DNA from: Bacillota bacterium
GTDB lineage: Bacteria > Bacillota > Clostridia > Oscillospirales > Ruminococcaceae
Length of the DNA: 64,000 bases
Assembly (NCBI GenBank): GCA_023439835.1
Contig: JAEXUW010000005.1
Coordinates: forward strand, 1 to 64,000
Direction: 5' to 3'
A program made the position numbers and the translations under genes. A model generated the notes under the pieces. That model saw nothing but the letters and a program-made list of their open reading frames with translations, did no database searches and was not told the DNA's origin. Shown piece after piece: positions 26,639 to 35,237 of this stretch; the stretch's first letter is position 1, and each line of letters begins with the position of its first letter.

Positions 26639-27106
26639 TTATTCTTCGTCATCAAGCTCAAGCATTTCATCGACAATATCCAAAAACAGCCGTCCGTCAA
26701 GATGGTCAAGCTCGTGACAAGCGCAACGGCAAAAAAGCTCCGAAAGCTCCTTCTCAAACCAATTTCCGTTTCTATCCTGTGCTTTGACCTTGCATCTAAG
26801 CGGTCTTGTCACATATCCGTATTCGCCTGGGCATGAAAGACACCCCTCCGGCCCTCTTTGTGTTTCGTCTGAAATCTCGGTGATGACAGGATTGATCAGC
26901 TCTATTAGCCCCTCGCCGACATCGATAACAGCAAGCCGCCTGAGCTTTCCGACCTGCGGCGCCGCAAGTCCGTAGCCGTTCGCCTGATACATAGTTTGAG
27001 CCATATCGTCAAGAAGAGTCCAAAGCTTTTCGTCGAATTTCTCAACAGGACGGCAAACCTTTCTAATCAAATCGTCATTTTTTGTTACAATTGCTCTGAG
27101 CGCCAT
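26639..27106 (-). CDS. def: Peptide deformylase
   Basis: Metal hydrolase removing the N-formyl group from new proteins. The three motifs are GYGLAAPQVG, EGCLSCPG (metal Cys) and HELDHLDG (HExxH). Its 155 residues are normal for type 1. It lies between priA and fmt. Confidence 0.97.
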   Translation of the reverse strand: MALRAIVTKNDDLIRKVCRPVEKFDEKLWTLLDDMAQTMYQANGYGLAAPQVGKLRRLAVIDVGEGLIELINPVITEISDETQRGPEGCLSCPGEYGYVTRPLRCKVKAQDRNGNWFEKELSELFCRCACHELDHLDGRLFLDIVDEMLELDDEE

Positions 27107-27120
27107 ATTATTTCCCCCAT

Positions 27121-29577
27121 TTAAATACCAATGTCGCCGTTTATATCCGCATAAACACTGACCTCGGTGAATGTTTTTCTTTTTGAAGCTTTTATCAGCA
27201 AAGCACTGACAAGTCCCCTAAACTCATGAGAATTTCTGCATTTAATTATTATCCTGAATCTGAAACGATTATTGATTTTCCCGACCGCACTTTTTGCGGG
27301 TCCTAATACTCTCAGAGGGATATGTATGTCGCGCTGTTCTATTTCCTCTTTCATTAAAGCAACAAACTCATCAGCGGCCTTCATAGCGTCAGCTTCAACA
27401 AGTGAGCTTAATCCGATGACGCACAAATCACAAAACGGCGGATATACAAGCACTCGCCTGAGTGCCTCCTCCTGTTCATAAAAGCCCTGATAATCCTGCT
27501 GCGCCGCTAAACTAAGCACATAATGCTCCGGTACAAAGGTTTGAATATAAGCGGCACCGCTTTTATCGCCCCTGCCGCTTCTTCCGACAACTTGTGTAAT
27601 AAGCGAAAACGTCCTCTCATAGCTTCTGAAATCACCAGCAAACAACGCTTTGTCAAGCGAGAGAACACCGACTAAAGTCACATTCGGGAAGTCAAGTCCT
27701 TTGGCTATCATCTGTGTGCCGACCATTATATCATATTTCCCATCGGCAAAATCTGTGAATTTTTTTTCATAGGAATAGCGTGAGGAGGTTGTGTCTGCAT
27801 CCATTCTTAAAATATCAGCGTCAGGGAAAAGCCTAGAAAGCTCCTCCTCAAGCCTTTGCGTTCCCACACCAGTCGGACGGAGATACTCACTCCCGCATTT
27901 AGAACAGGTTTTTTCAAGCTCTCTGGAATATCCGCAGTAATGGCACATCATCTGTCCGTTTCTTTTATGATATGTCATCGGAATCGAACAGTTAGGGCAA
28001 ACGAGCGGCTCGTGACACTCGGCACAGCTTATATATGTGTGAAAGCCGCGCCTGTTAAGAAGAAGTATGACCTGCTCCTTTCTGGCGACAGCTTCACTTA
28101 TTTTTCCGGCAAGCTCTCTTGAAAAAATGCTGTCGTTTCCGTCAGCGGCTTCGCTAGACATATTAATTACAACAACGTCGGGAAGCTTGGCGTTTGAATA
28201 TCTTTCATTAAGCTCAAAAAGCTTGAACCGCCCTGTTTTTGCATAATAATAGCTTTCAACCGACGGTGTTGCCGACGCCATAAGAAGAAGCGAATTATGC
28301 TCACCGCACCGCTGAATTGCAACATCTCTGGCATGATAACGTGGCGAATTATCCGATTTATAAGTCCTCTCCCCCTCCTCATCCATTATAATGAGACCGA
28401 TATTATCAAGGGGTGAGAAAACGGCGCTGCGAGTTCCGACGACAATCTTTGCTTTCCCCGATCTGATTCGCTTGAACTCGTCAAGGCGCTGTCCCAAAGA
28501 AAGACCGCTGTGAATCACAGCAACCAAATCACCGAACAGCTCGTGAAATTTCTTGACCGTTTGTGGTGTAAGAGATATTTCGGGAATAAGCATGAGCGCT
28601 TGTCTTCCCTGTTTTAAGGTGTAGTCTATGAGCTTTATGAAAACAGAGGTTTTCCCGCTTCCTGTTATTCCGTGAAGAAGCGCACCCTGCGGTTTTCTTT
28701 CATCAAGAAGAGCCTTGAGCCCCTCATATACCTTATTCTGTGCATTAGATAGGATAATATCATCAGGCTCAGCGGTTTTTTCGCCCTCATAACCGGTTTC
28801 ACGCATTACCTCATAATCATAAGCGGTAAGCACACCGTTTTCGCACATTTTTTTAACAACGGCGGGCGTGACCGAGCACATATAGCAGATTTCCTTGATT
28901 GAGGCACATTCGCATTCCTCAATAAGCTCCGCAACCTTAATTTGCTTCTCGGTGATTTTTTTTTCGCCCTTAATATAGTCATCGGCTAGCCGAACCATTT
29001 TGACAGTTTCGTCACCGACTTTTCTCTTAAACTGATCATCCTCAATCAAAACGCCTTTTTTTATAAGCCCTTCAACAGCGGTCTTCTTTCTGGCGTCGCC
29101 TGTGATATCAAGAAGCTCATCAAGCTGCTTCATGTCAACACAATCGCTGACAGCGGAATAGAGCGCACTCTCCGCCCTTGTCAAAGGCTCGTTTGGCTTG
29201 TCCCCCGTCAAGCGAAATTTCCGGCTGAAATTAATACCAAGCCCCGGCGGGATAACCGTTCTAAATGCCTCAAAGAATGTGCAGAAGGTGTTCTCCTTAA
29301 GCCAGAATATAATTTTCATCATTTCTTCATTGACATAAGGCTCAGGGTCGATTATGCTCAAAACAGGCTTAACTGCTGGGTCATAATCCTCTTTAAAATA
29401 CACCCTTGTGATAAAGGCAATCTGATTTTTGTTGCCGCGTCCAAACGGAACAAGAATTCGACAGCCCGCCTTTGCACCACTCTCAAGCTCACGCGGGACG
29501 ATATATGTGTATTCAATATCAAAACCATATGAGGCAACGCTCAGCGCCGCTTTAACCGCCATAACTCTCCCAAGCAT
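27121..29577 (-). CDS. priA: Primosomal helicase PriA
   Basis: Restarts stalled replication forks by loading DnaB. In order it has an N-terminal DNA-binding domain, Walker A LLHGITGSGKTSV, DEEGERTYK, and two zinc-binding knuckles (CAECHEPLVCPNCS and CHYCGYSRELEKTCSKCGS region). The C-terminal helicase half has RSGRGDKSG. DEEG replaces the more common DEEH box, a single-residue change. Start ATG 29577 lies 5-6 bases after GAGGTG; a GTG two codons earlier is also possible. It directly follows rpoZ: coaBC, usually between them, is missing. Confidence 0.95.
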   Translation of the reverse strand: MLGRVMAVKAALSVASYGFDIEYTYIVPRELESGAKAGCRILVPFGRGNKNQIAFITRVYFKEDYDPAVKPVLSIIDPEPYVNEEMMKIIFWLKENTFCTFFEAFRTVIPPGLGINFSRKFRLTGDKPNEPLTRAESALYSAVSDCVDMKQLDELLDITGDARKKTAVEGLIKKGVLIEDDQFKRKVGDETVKMVRLADDYIKGEKKITEKQIKVAELIEECECASIKEICYMCSVTPAVVKKMCENGVLTAYDYEVMRETGYEGEKTAEPDDIILSNAQNKVYEGLKALLDERKPQGALLHGITGSGKTSVFIKLIDYTLKQGRQALMLIPEISLTPQTVKKFHELFGDLVAVIHSGLSLGQRLDEFKRIRSGKAKIVVGTRSAVFSPLDNIGLIIMDEEGERTYKSDNSPRYHARDVAIQRCGEHNSLLLMASATPSVESYYYAKTGRFKLFELNERYSNAKLPDVVVINMSSEAADGNDSIFSRELAGKISEAVARKEQVILLLNRRGFHTYISCAECHEPLVCPNCSIPMTYHKRNGQMMCHYCGYSRELEKTCSKCGSEYLRPTGVGTQRLEEELSRLFPDADILRMDADTTSSRYSYEKKFTDFADGKYDIMVGTQMIAKGLDFPNVTLVGVLSLDKALFAGDFRSYERTFSLITQVVGRSGRGDKSGAAYIQTFVPEHYVLSLAAQQDYQGFYEQEEALRRVLVYPPFCDLCVIGLSSLVEADAMKAADEFVALMKEEIEQRDIHIPLRVLGPAKSAVGKINNRFRFRIIIKCRNSHEFRGLVSALLIKASKRKTFTEVSVYADINGDIGI

Positions 29578-29598
29578 TACCACACCTCAAATCATTTG

Positions 29599-29808
29599 CT
29601 ATTTCTTTGCGACAGAAGGGTCTTCAACGAGCCTATATTTTGCACTGGCAAATTCCTCAACAGCGATTTTAACCGGCTTTTCTTCAATAATCTGCTTGTT
29701 GGAGCTATATTCCTCCGCAATTTCTCTAGCCCTTTTTGCAACGGCAAGAACAAGCGAATAATAGCTTTCGTTTTTAGTAAGTATCTGTGTTACGGCTGGT
29801 CTAAGCAT
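29599..29808 (-). CDS. rpoZ: RNA polymerase omega subunit
   Basis: A 69-residue protein starting [23 protein letters not shown] and continuing with AKRAREI and EEKPVKIAVEEFA, the omega family pattern. The frame is open to 29910, but that part shadows gmk. ATG 29808 overlaps the gmk stop by 8 bases, implying translational coupling. It follows gmk, as in most bacteria. Confidence 0.93.
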   Translation of the reverse strand: MLRPAVTQILTKNESYYSLVLAVAKRAREIAEEYSSNKQIIEEKPVKIAVEEFASAKYRLVEDPSVAKK

Positions 29809-30409
29809 TTTCAAGCACCTCATCAATAATCTTTTTATTTCTTTTTTGTGTAAGCTTTGAAGCCCTAATAATAGCCTCAAAATCAAGTATTGCCTTTTCA
29901 AGCTCGGCATTCACCATAATAAAGTCATAGTTTTCAGAGCACCTTATTTCTTCACCGGCTTTGTTTATACGCTTTTCAATAACCTCTTCTGTCTCGGTAT
30001 GTCTTTTGTTAAGTCTTCTTCTAAGCTCGCTGATTGACGGCGGAAGAATAAAAATCAGAACTGCCTCGGGGAAATTGTTCTTAATCTGCATAGCGCCATT
30101 TGTTTCAATTTCAAGAATTACGTCATAGCCCTGTTCAAGCTTTTCTTCAACCTGTTTTCTTGGCGTGCCGTAATAATTATCACAAAAGCTGGCGAATTCA
30201 AGCATTCCGTTTTTATCGGCAAGCGCTAGAAATTCCTCTTTGGTGTGAAAATAATAGTTCACGCCTTCGATTTCACCCTCTCTGGGCGCTCTGGTCGTTG
30301 CCGAAACCGAATAGTATAGCTTGTCGTTATTTTTCAAAACCACGTCGAGAATTGTGCCTTTTCCGCAGCCTGAGGGCGCCGACACCACATAAAGAACGCC
30401 CTTACTCAT
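29801..30409 (-). CDS. gmk: Guanylate kinase
   Basis: Phosphorylates GMP to GDP. The 202-residue protein has P-loop [11 protein letters not shown], the GMP-binding segment [11 protein letters not shown] and GVNYYF, and the lid region [13 protein letters not shown]. Two upstream in-frame starts exist (30433, 30415). ATG 30409 is best, 6 bases after GAGGAGG. It overlaps the remA stop by 8 bases. Confidence 0.96.
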   Translation of the reverse strand: MSKGVLYVVSAPSGCGKGTILDVVLKNNDKLYYSVSATTRAPREGEIEGVNYYFHTKEEFLALADKNGMLEFASFCDNYYGTPRKQVEEKLEQGYDVILEIETNGAMQIKNNFPEAVLIFILPPSISELRRRLNKRHTETEEVIEKRINKAGEEIRCSENYDFIMVNAELEKAILDFEAIIRASKLTQKRNKKIIDEVLENA

Positions 30410-30656
30410 CGTCATCCTCCTCGCCGACGTCAAGCCTTCCCGCTACTGTTTCAGGCTGAACCGCCGAAAGAACAACGTGGTCGTTATCCATAATAATTAC
30501 CGCTCTTGTCCGCCGCCCATAGGTTGCGTCAATCAGCATAGACTTCTCCTTAGCCTCCTGAATAATTCTCTTAATCGGTGCAGATTCCGGGCTGACGATT
30601 GCGATAAGCCTAGCCGACGAAACCATATTTCCAAACCCAATATTAATCAGCTTCAA
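30402..30656 (-). CDS. remA: RemA (DUF370) regulator
   Basis: An 84-residue DNA-binding protein which in Bacillus activates matrix and osmoprotection operons. Family features: [25 protein letters not shown] at the N terminus, then [13 protein letters not shown]. The tail is unusually acidic (EEDDDE). It lies between the yicC-like gene and gmk, exactly as in Bacillus, and its last bases contain the gmk ribosome site. Confidence 0.93.
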   Translation of the reverse strand: MKLINIGFGNMVSSARLIAIVSPESAPIKRIIQEAKEKSMLIDATYGRRTRAVIIMDNDHVVLSAVQPETVAGRLDVGEEDDDE

Positions 30657-30668
30657 ATTCCCGTCCCC

Positions 30669-31547
30669 CTATTCAATATTCTGAATCTGCTCCCTGATTT
30701 TCTCAATCTCAGCTTTCATATCGACAACAAGCCTTGTGATTTCAAGGTCCTGTGCCTTTGAGCCGATTGTATTGACCTCTCTATTTATCTCCTGAACCAG
30801 AAAATCAAGCTTTCTTCCAACTGCTTCATCAGATTCAATAAGCGTGCTGAATTGAGTGATATGACTTCTCAGCCTAACTGTTTCCTCATCGACGGCGGTT
30901 TTCTCAGAGAATATCGCCGCCTCAGTGAGAATACGCCCCTCATCAATATTTTTGTCCGCCAAAAGCTCAGATAATCTTGAACAAAGTCTTAGCCTGAAGC
31001 CTTCGGTTACCTCAGGAGATTTTTTTTCTATCTTCGAGACGGCTTGCTCAATAAAATCAAGCCTGCCGCTTATGTCAAGCTTCATCTTCTCGCCCTCGAT
31101 TGTACGCATTTCAATAAACTTATTAAGTGCGGCTTCTGCGGCGGGCTTAACAAGCCCCCAAACAGCCTCCTCGTCCTCGATAACCTTTTTAACCGTAAAA
31201 ATATCTGAAAGCTTTAGAAGATGCGATAAGGATAGGTCATTATTCAAACCAAGCTCCTCATTTGCAGATGTCAGCGCATCAATATATCCCTTTGCGACCG
31301 ACCTGTTTACTTCAATTATCTCTTCTGTTGACGCTGAGTTTATCACTGAAACTGAAATCTCAACCTTTCCCCGTGCAATCCGCCCGTTCAGAAAGGTTTT
31401 TAGCTTTTCCTCAAGGTATCCGTATATTCTCGGAACACGCGCTGAAAATTCATAATACCTGTGATTTACCGAGCGTATCTCAACAAGAATGTCCCTTCCT
31501 TCAGAAAGTGCAAGCTCACGGCCGTAGCCTGTCATGCTTTTTATCAT
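30669..31547 (-). CDS. YicC/YloC family endoribonuclease
   Basis: A 292-residue protein starting MIKSMTGYGR and ending with the conserved C-terminal segment EVNTIGSKAQDLEITRLVVDMKAEIEKIREQIQN. The family members studied in Escherichia and Bacillus are RNases acting on small RNAs and mRNA. First gene of the long remA-gmk-rpoZ-priA cluster, with a strong promoter 60 bases upstream. Confidence 0.93.
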   Translation of the reverse strand: MIKSMTGYGRELALSEGRDILVEIRSVNHRYYEFSARVPRIYGYLEEKLKTFLNGRIARGKVEISVSVINSASTEEIIEVNRSVAKGYIDALTSANEELGLNNDLSLSHLLKLSDIFTVKKVIEDEEAVWGLVKPAAEAALNKFIEMRTIEGEKMKLDISGRLDFIEQAVSKIEKKSPEVTEGFRLRLCSRLSELLADKNIDEGRILTEAAIFSEKTAVDEETVRLRSHITQFSTLIESDEAVGRKLDFLVQEINREVNTIGSKAQDLEITRLVVDMKAEIEKIREQIQNIE

Positions 31548-31607
31548 CTAATCACATCTTTCGATTATTGCGGTAATTAAACCACAAACAGTATATACAT
31601 TTAATAT

Positions 31608-31636
31608 ATTATAGCATTTTTATATCAAAAAATCAA
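31608..31636 (-). promoter_or_regulatory. Promoter of the yicC-remA-gmk-rpoZ cluster
   Basis: The minus strand has TTGATT (31631-31636), a 17-bp spacer and TATAAT (31608-31613). No other good promoter is evident between here and priA, so it may drive the whole cluster. Confidence 0.82.
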
Positions 31637-31679
31637 CCACATTATAATATTAAAACAATAATGCCATCTTCTTGAGCAA

Positions 31680-31708
31680 TTGAAATGCCCGAATAATCAT
31701 GCTATAAT
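31680..31708 (+). promoter_or_regulatory. Promoter of the GNAT/WYL genes
   Basis: TTGAAA (31680-31685), a 17-bp spacer and TATAAT (31703-31708). The untranslated leader to the GNAT start is about 110 bases and has no obvious strong hairpin. It diverges from the yicC promoter; together they account for the 276-base spacer. Confidence 0.8.
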
Positions 31709-31823
31709 TGATTAAATTGGCGATGAAACCCTCTTGTCAGAATGAAGTTAGAATCAGAAGGTGAAATGCGGCGAAGACGTATTTTTAACGATAACGTAAT
31801 AGCAATATAATGGAGGATTTGAG

Positions 31824-32300
31824 ATGATTACTTTGAAGGATTTTACAAACAACGATATTCCCCTGTTCACAAAGTGGCTGAACAAGCCCTATATAAAAAA
31901 GTGGTACACAGATACAGAGGATTGGCTCAATGAGGTTTCAAGTGATAAGTTTGATTTTATTCACCATTTTATTGTTTTAGAGGATGAAATACCTTTCGGC
32001 TTTTGTCAGTATTACGACTATTCTCAAGGCGGCGAAAACTGGCACGGAAAAATTGATATAAGCGATACATACAGCATTGACTATCTTATTGGCGAAGAAG
32101 CTTTTCTCAAAAAAGGCAACGGTACAAAAATAATTCAGCTGTTGACAAGCAAGGTCTTTTCGGAAACACCAGCTAAACAGATTATTGTTGCGCCTGAGAA
32201 GGAAAATTCAGCTTCAAGAAACACTTTATTTTCGGCTGGATACAGCTTTGATGAAGAAAACGACATTATTATGATTAAACGGAGTAGTGTATGCAAATAA
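31824..32300 (+). CDS. GNAT N-acetyltransferase, AAC(6')-like
   Basis: A 158-residue acetyltransferase. The acetyl-CoA loop lies in FLKKGNGTKIIQLL (about residue 92), preceded by the beta-strand IDYLIG. The layout (LNKPYIKKWY near residue 20, then FCQYYDY) resembles the aminoglycoside 6'-acetyltransferase and RimJ branches, but the substrate cannot be told from sequence and resistance should not be assumed. The ribosome site is TGGAGG. Its end overlaps the WYL regulator start by 10 bases, so the two are co-translated. Confidence 0.8.
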   Translation: MITLKDFTNNDIPLFTKWLNKPYIKKWYTDTEDWLNEVSSDKFDFIHHFIVLEDEIPFGFCQYYDYSQGGENWHGKIDISDTYSIDYLIGEEAFLKKGNGTKIIQLLTSKVFSETPAKQIIVAPEKENSASRNTLFSAGYSFDEENDIIMIKRSSVCK

Positions 32301-33187
32301 ACAGACTATTTGAAATAATCTATATACTTCTTGAAAAGAGAACAGTGACCGCCGCTGAGCTGGCACAGCGCTTTGAGGTTTCAGCGAGAACGGTTTATCG
32401 AGACGTTGAAACACTTTCACAGGCTGGAATACCTATATACATGAGCAAGGGCAAGGGTGGCGGAATTTCACTTCTGCCTGATTTTATTCTCAATAAGGCA
32501 GTCTTAACAGAACAGGAAAAGAGCGATATACTTTCATCAATGAAAGCTGTAAGTGCAGTAGACCTTTCAAAAAGCGATTCAGCTTTTAATAAGCTTTGCA
32601 GTATGCTTGGTGGAAAGAACACAGACTGGATTGAAGTTGATTTTTCTTCATGGGGCTATTTTGAGAATGATGCCGAGAATTTCAAGAGTATAAAAACGGC
32701 GATTATCGAAAAGCTTGTCGTAACCTTTATGTACTCAAGCGGAAAATCTGAAAGCCTCATGCGCGAGGTTTTACCGCTGAAGCTTCTTTTCAAAGGTGCG
32801 GCGTGGTATCTTTATGGCTGGTGCAAAAAGCGTGAGGATTACCGCTTTTTCAAGCTTCGCAGAATTGACAGCCTGAATGTTACCGATGAGCATTTTGATT
32901 TAACTCCCCCCGATAAAATTCTAAGCGGACAGGAAATTGACACAAGCTCCTACATAAAAACAATGCTGAAAATATCTAAAGAAATGGCGTTTCGTGTCTT
33001 TGATGAAGTCTCACACTTTGTGCGCGATGAAAACGACGACTTTATCTGTGAGTTGCTTTTGCCTGACATTAACACAGTTTGCTGTTATGCGTCATCCTTC
33101 GGCGAGTTTTGTACGATTATTTCACCCGCTGAGGCTGTCAATGAAATGAAAAAAATACTTGAAAATTCTTTGAAGAACTATATTTAA
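32291..33187 (+). CDS. YafY-type HTH/WYL transcription regulator
   Basis: A 298-residue regulator. It has an N-terminal winged helix (AELAQRFEVSARTVYRDVETLSQAG, DeoR-like), then a WYL-type ligand domain (KLLFKGAAWYLYGWCKKREDYRFFKLRRI, with a WYL-like AWYLYGW core) and a C-terminal WCX extension. Such proteins often control a neighbouring effector gene. Downstream is a GyrI-like protein preceded by a perfect inverted repeat. It overlaps the GNAT gene by 10 bases. Confidence 0.9.
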   Translation: MQINRLFEIIYILLEKRTVTAAELAQRFEVSARTVYRDVETLSQAGIPIYMSKGKGGGISLLPDFILNKAVLTEQEKSDILSSMKAVSAVDLSKSDSAFNKLCSMLGGKNTDWIEVDFSSWGYFENDAENFKSIKTAIIEKLVVTFMYSSGKSESLMREVLPLKLLFKGAAWYLYGWCKKREDYRFFKLRRIDSLNVTDEHFDLTPPDKILSGQEIDTSSYIKTMLKISKEMAFRVFDEVSHFVRDENDDFICELLLPDINTVCCYASSFGEFCTIISPAEAVNEMKKILENSLKNYI

Positions 33188-33209
33188 TATGACGCACTAT
33201 TGTCATATT
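33186..33209. promoter_or_regulatory. Inverted repeat before the GyrI-like gene, candidate WYL operator
   Basis: Perfect 8-bp arms AATATGAC and GTCATATT are 8 bases apart, directly after the WYL stop codon. A TATAAT lies at 33218-33223. No -35 with normal spacing is visible, so an activator-dependent promoter is possible. Confidence 0.5.
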
Positions 33210-33256
33210 AAACGGTTTATAATGGAATTACAAACTAAATGAAAGAGGTAAAAACT

Positions 33257-33703
33257 ATGAACTATGAAATTGTAAATCTTGAGGAAAAAATCATTGTCGG
33301 GCTAACTCAAAGAACAGGCAACAACGACCCAGACTGTCAGAAAATAATCGGCGGACTGTGGCAGGATTTCATGGGCAAGGGCATTGCGGCTTCTTTGAAT
33401 AACAAGTCAAACGAGTATTGCGTTGGACTTTATACCGACTATGACTTTGTGAACATGAAATTTGACGTTACCGTCGGTGCTGAGGTTTCTGAAAACGGCA
33501 ATCCTGAGCTTTCAACAAAAACGATTCCCGCTGGAAAATATGCCGTATTCAACGTCAGAGGCGATGTGGTTAAGGACGTTTCAAAAGCTTGGGAGGATAT
33601 TTGGGCGATGCCGCTTGAAAGAACTTATAGCGCTGATTTTGAAGAATATATCAGTAACGAGAACGGCGTGGCAGACGTTAAGATTTATATCGCCCTAAAA
33701 TAG
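33257..33703 (+). CDS. GyrI-like effector-binding domain protein
   Basis: A 148-residue stand-alone small-molecule-binding domain (GyrI/AraC effector-binding/SOUL-like). It shows the duplicated beta-alpha-beta-beta layout, with IIVGLTQRTG, YCVGLYTDYDF and the typical IPAGKYAVFNVRG near residue 95. No DNA-binding domain is present, so it may sequester or sense a compound. Start ATG 33257 lies after AAAGAGG. It forms a module with the WYL regulator upstream and ends at a strong terminator. Confidence 0.85.
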   Translation: MNYEIVNLEEKIIVGLTQRTGNNDPDCQKIIGGLWQDFMGKGIAASLNNKSNEYCVGLYTDYDFVNMKFDVTVGAEVSENGNPELSTKTIPAGKYAVFNVRGDVVKDVSKAWEDIWAMPLERTYSADFEEYISNENGVADVKIYIALK

Positions 33704-33736
33704 CCTTTGAATATCCTGCATTAACCCTCAATTGTA

Positions 33737-33778
33737 AAGCTCTTCAAGTACACCGTTTGTACTTGAAGAGCTTTTTTG
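33737..33778 (+). terminator. Terminator after the GyrI-like gene
   Basis: A 16-bp stem AAGCTCTTCAAGTACA/TGTACTTGAAGAGCTT with loop CCGTT is followed by a T run. It also lies at the end of the convergent DUF4332-like gene and may serve it weakly. Confidence 0.9.
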
Positions 33779-34399
33779 TCATGAAAGCTTTATAAGCACC
33801 GTCGCAAAATCAATGCAAAACTGCATATCCTTCACCCCAAGCTTAGCCTTATAATATTGTTTTTGCTCATTGACTTTTGACACTGCGCTTAACATCTGGG
33901 TAGCATCTGCATTAGCAACATCCATAACGGACTTGTATCCGGCTTCAAAAAAAGCTCTGGCAGCAGCAGGTCCTACTCCATTAATTCTCACAAGATCGCA
34001 CAAGCAATAGAGCATTTCGTCAAACGGCTTTTTTAATTCAAAATAATCTTTCGAAGTCTTTATACCTTCTTGATTCAGTGAAAAAATAAGCTCGCTGTCT
34101 GTTTCGGGGAAGTTGTCAAGAGGTATCGGTTTTTGCTCAAGACTTCCCGCTTCTCTTTTCAAAATAACCAGATAGTCTTCTGGAATACCGGTTTGAGAAG
34201 ATAATACAGTGATTTTTTTAGACGCAGACAATGCCTTTCTAAGCTCCAACACATTTGAAATTCCATGATTGAGAAGCAATGAAAATCTTTCATCAATATC
34301 ATCTAAAAGTATTCTTCGCCCCGGTAATAAATTTTGCTTTTTCAAAAGCTCCTTGTAATCATGTAAAGATATCTTTTCTAGGTCTAAATTATACTGCAT
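33779..34399 (-). CDS. DUF4332-like helix-hairpin-helix protein
   Basis: A 206-residue protein with two helix-hairpin-helix-like repeats; the clearest is RINGVGPAAARAFFEAGYKSVMDVANA (about residues 138-164), typical of DUF4332. Such domains bind DNA non-specifically or act as protein adaptors; the function is unknown. The ribosome site GGGAGGGG is strong. It lies 34 bases after the MerR-type gene and shares its promoter. Confidence 0.75.
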   Translation of the reverse strand: MQYNLDLEKISLHDYKELLKKQNLLPGRRILLDDIDERFSLLLNHGISNVLELRKALSASKKITVLSSQTGIPEDYLVILKREAGSLEQKPIPLDNFPETDSELIFSLNQEGIKTSKDYFELKKPFDEMLYCLCDLVRINGVGPAAARAFFEAGYKSVMDVANADATQMLSAVSKVNEQKQYYKAKLGVKDMQFCIDFATVLIKLS

Positions 34400-34433
34400 T
34401 GCCCAAACCCCTCCCGATGTGTTTTTTCATTCT

Positions 34434-35180
34434 TTACTTATTGCAGTAGTATTCAATCGCCCTGCTCATGAATTCAGCAGTACCATCACCGCATTTGTCA
34501 ATATTAGCCTTGAAGCGTTCATCTCCAACATACATCTGCCCAAGTCCTGAAAGAATTTCCTTTGTGCAGTTGTAATGATTCTCGGTAATAAACTCCTGAA
34601 GCTTGCGAACAATGGCCTGTGCTGCATCACTTTCAGGCAAGTTGCCTTTTTTCATGCACTCAGTTGCTTCACATATAATTGAATTCATTTCATTGTTCAC
34701 TTCCGCCCATTTCTCATTTGAATAGTCGGAGGTTTTCTTTTCATTTTCCTTAAAAGCATCGGTATCGCCCCATTTTTCTTTTGCTTCTGTCGCAAACTTT
34801 TCCTTTTGCGCTTCAAATTCGCTGTTATCAAACGCATTAAAATTCATAGTATCTTCTCCTCTCAAGTTATTGTCGATAGCAGTTATCAATCGCTCTATAC
34901 GCTCTTTTTTAAGCTTGAGCAGTTCCTTCTGCCTTGACAATGCCTCACTCATAATAAAATCAGGGTTTGAAATAATCGTGTCGATTTCTTTTAGCGAAAA
35001 ATCAAGCTCACGATAAAAAAGAATCGTCTGCAACCGCTTCAGAGAACGTTCATCATAAAAGCGGTAACCGTTGTGTTCGTCAACGCAAACGGGTTTTAGA
35101 ATTCCTATTTCATCATAATAATGCAAAGTGCGCACGCTTACTCCTGTGAGCTTTGCTGTTTCGCTTATTGACATTTTCAT
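34434..35180 (-). CDS. MerR-family regulator with TipAS-type ligand domain
   Basis: A 248-residue regulator. The N-terminal MerR winged helix is SISETAKLTGVSVRTLHYYDEIGILKP. A dimerisation coiled coil follows (about 75-110). The C-terminal TipAS-like domain (about 115-245) contains LSGLGQMYVGDERFKANID, as in the thiostrepton- and multidrug-binding TipA/Mta group. The promoter has the 19-bp spacer typical of MerR-activated promoters. It probably activates its own operon with the DUF4332-like gene. The start ATG 35180 follows GAGGTG. Confidence 0.93.
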   Translation of the reverse strand: MKMSISETAKLTGVSVRTLHYYDEIGILKPVCVDEHNGYRFYDERSLKRLQTILFYRELDFSLKEIDTIISNPDFIMSEALSRQKELLKLKKERIERLITAIDNNLRGEDTMNFNAFDNSEFEAQKEKFATEAKEKWGDTDAFKENEKKTSDYSNEKWAEVNNEMNSIICEATECMKKGNLPESDAAQAIVRKLQEFITENHYNCTKEILSGLGQMYVGDERFKANIDKCGDGTAEFMSRAIEYYCNK

Positions 35181-35198
35181 TTCATCACCTCGATTATG

Positions 35199-35229
35199 AG
35201 TATATACTATGACGTTGCGTGAGAGTCAA
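35199..35229 (-). promoter_or_regulatory. MerR-type autoregulated promoter
   Basis: TTGACT (35224-35229) and TATACT (35199-35204) on the minus strand are separated by 19 bp. The spacer holds an imperfect dyad around ACTCTCACGC/AACGTCATAGT. An overlong spacer with a dyad is the hallmark of MerR-family activation. Confidence 0.75.
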
Positions 35230-35237
35230 TAGGTATT

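Noticed and set aside
31824..32300. Aminoglycoside resistance gene
   Set aside because: The similarity to AAC(6') enzymes is only at fold level; no resistance function can be claimed from sequence alone.
33218..33223. Normal promoter for the GyrI-like gene (TTGTCA...TATAAT)
   Set aside because: The spacing between TTGTCA and TATAAT is only about 12 bp, too short for a sigma-A promoter.
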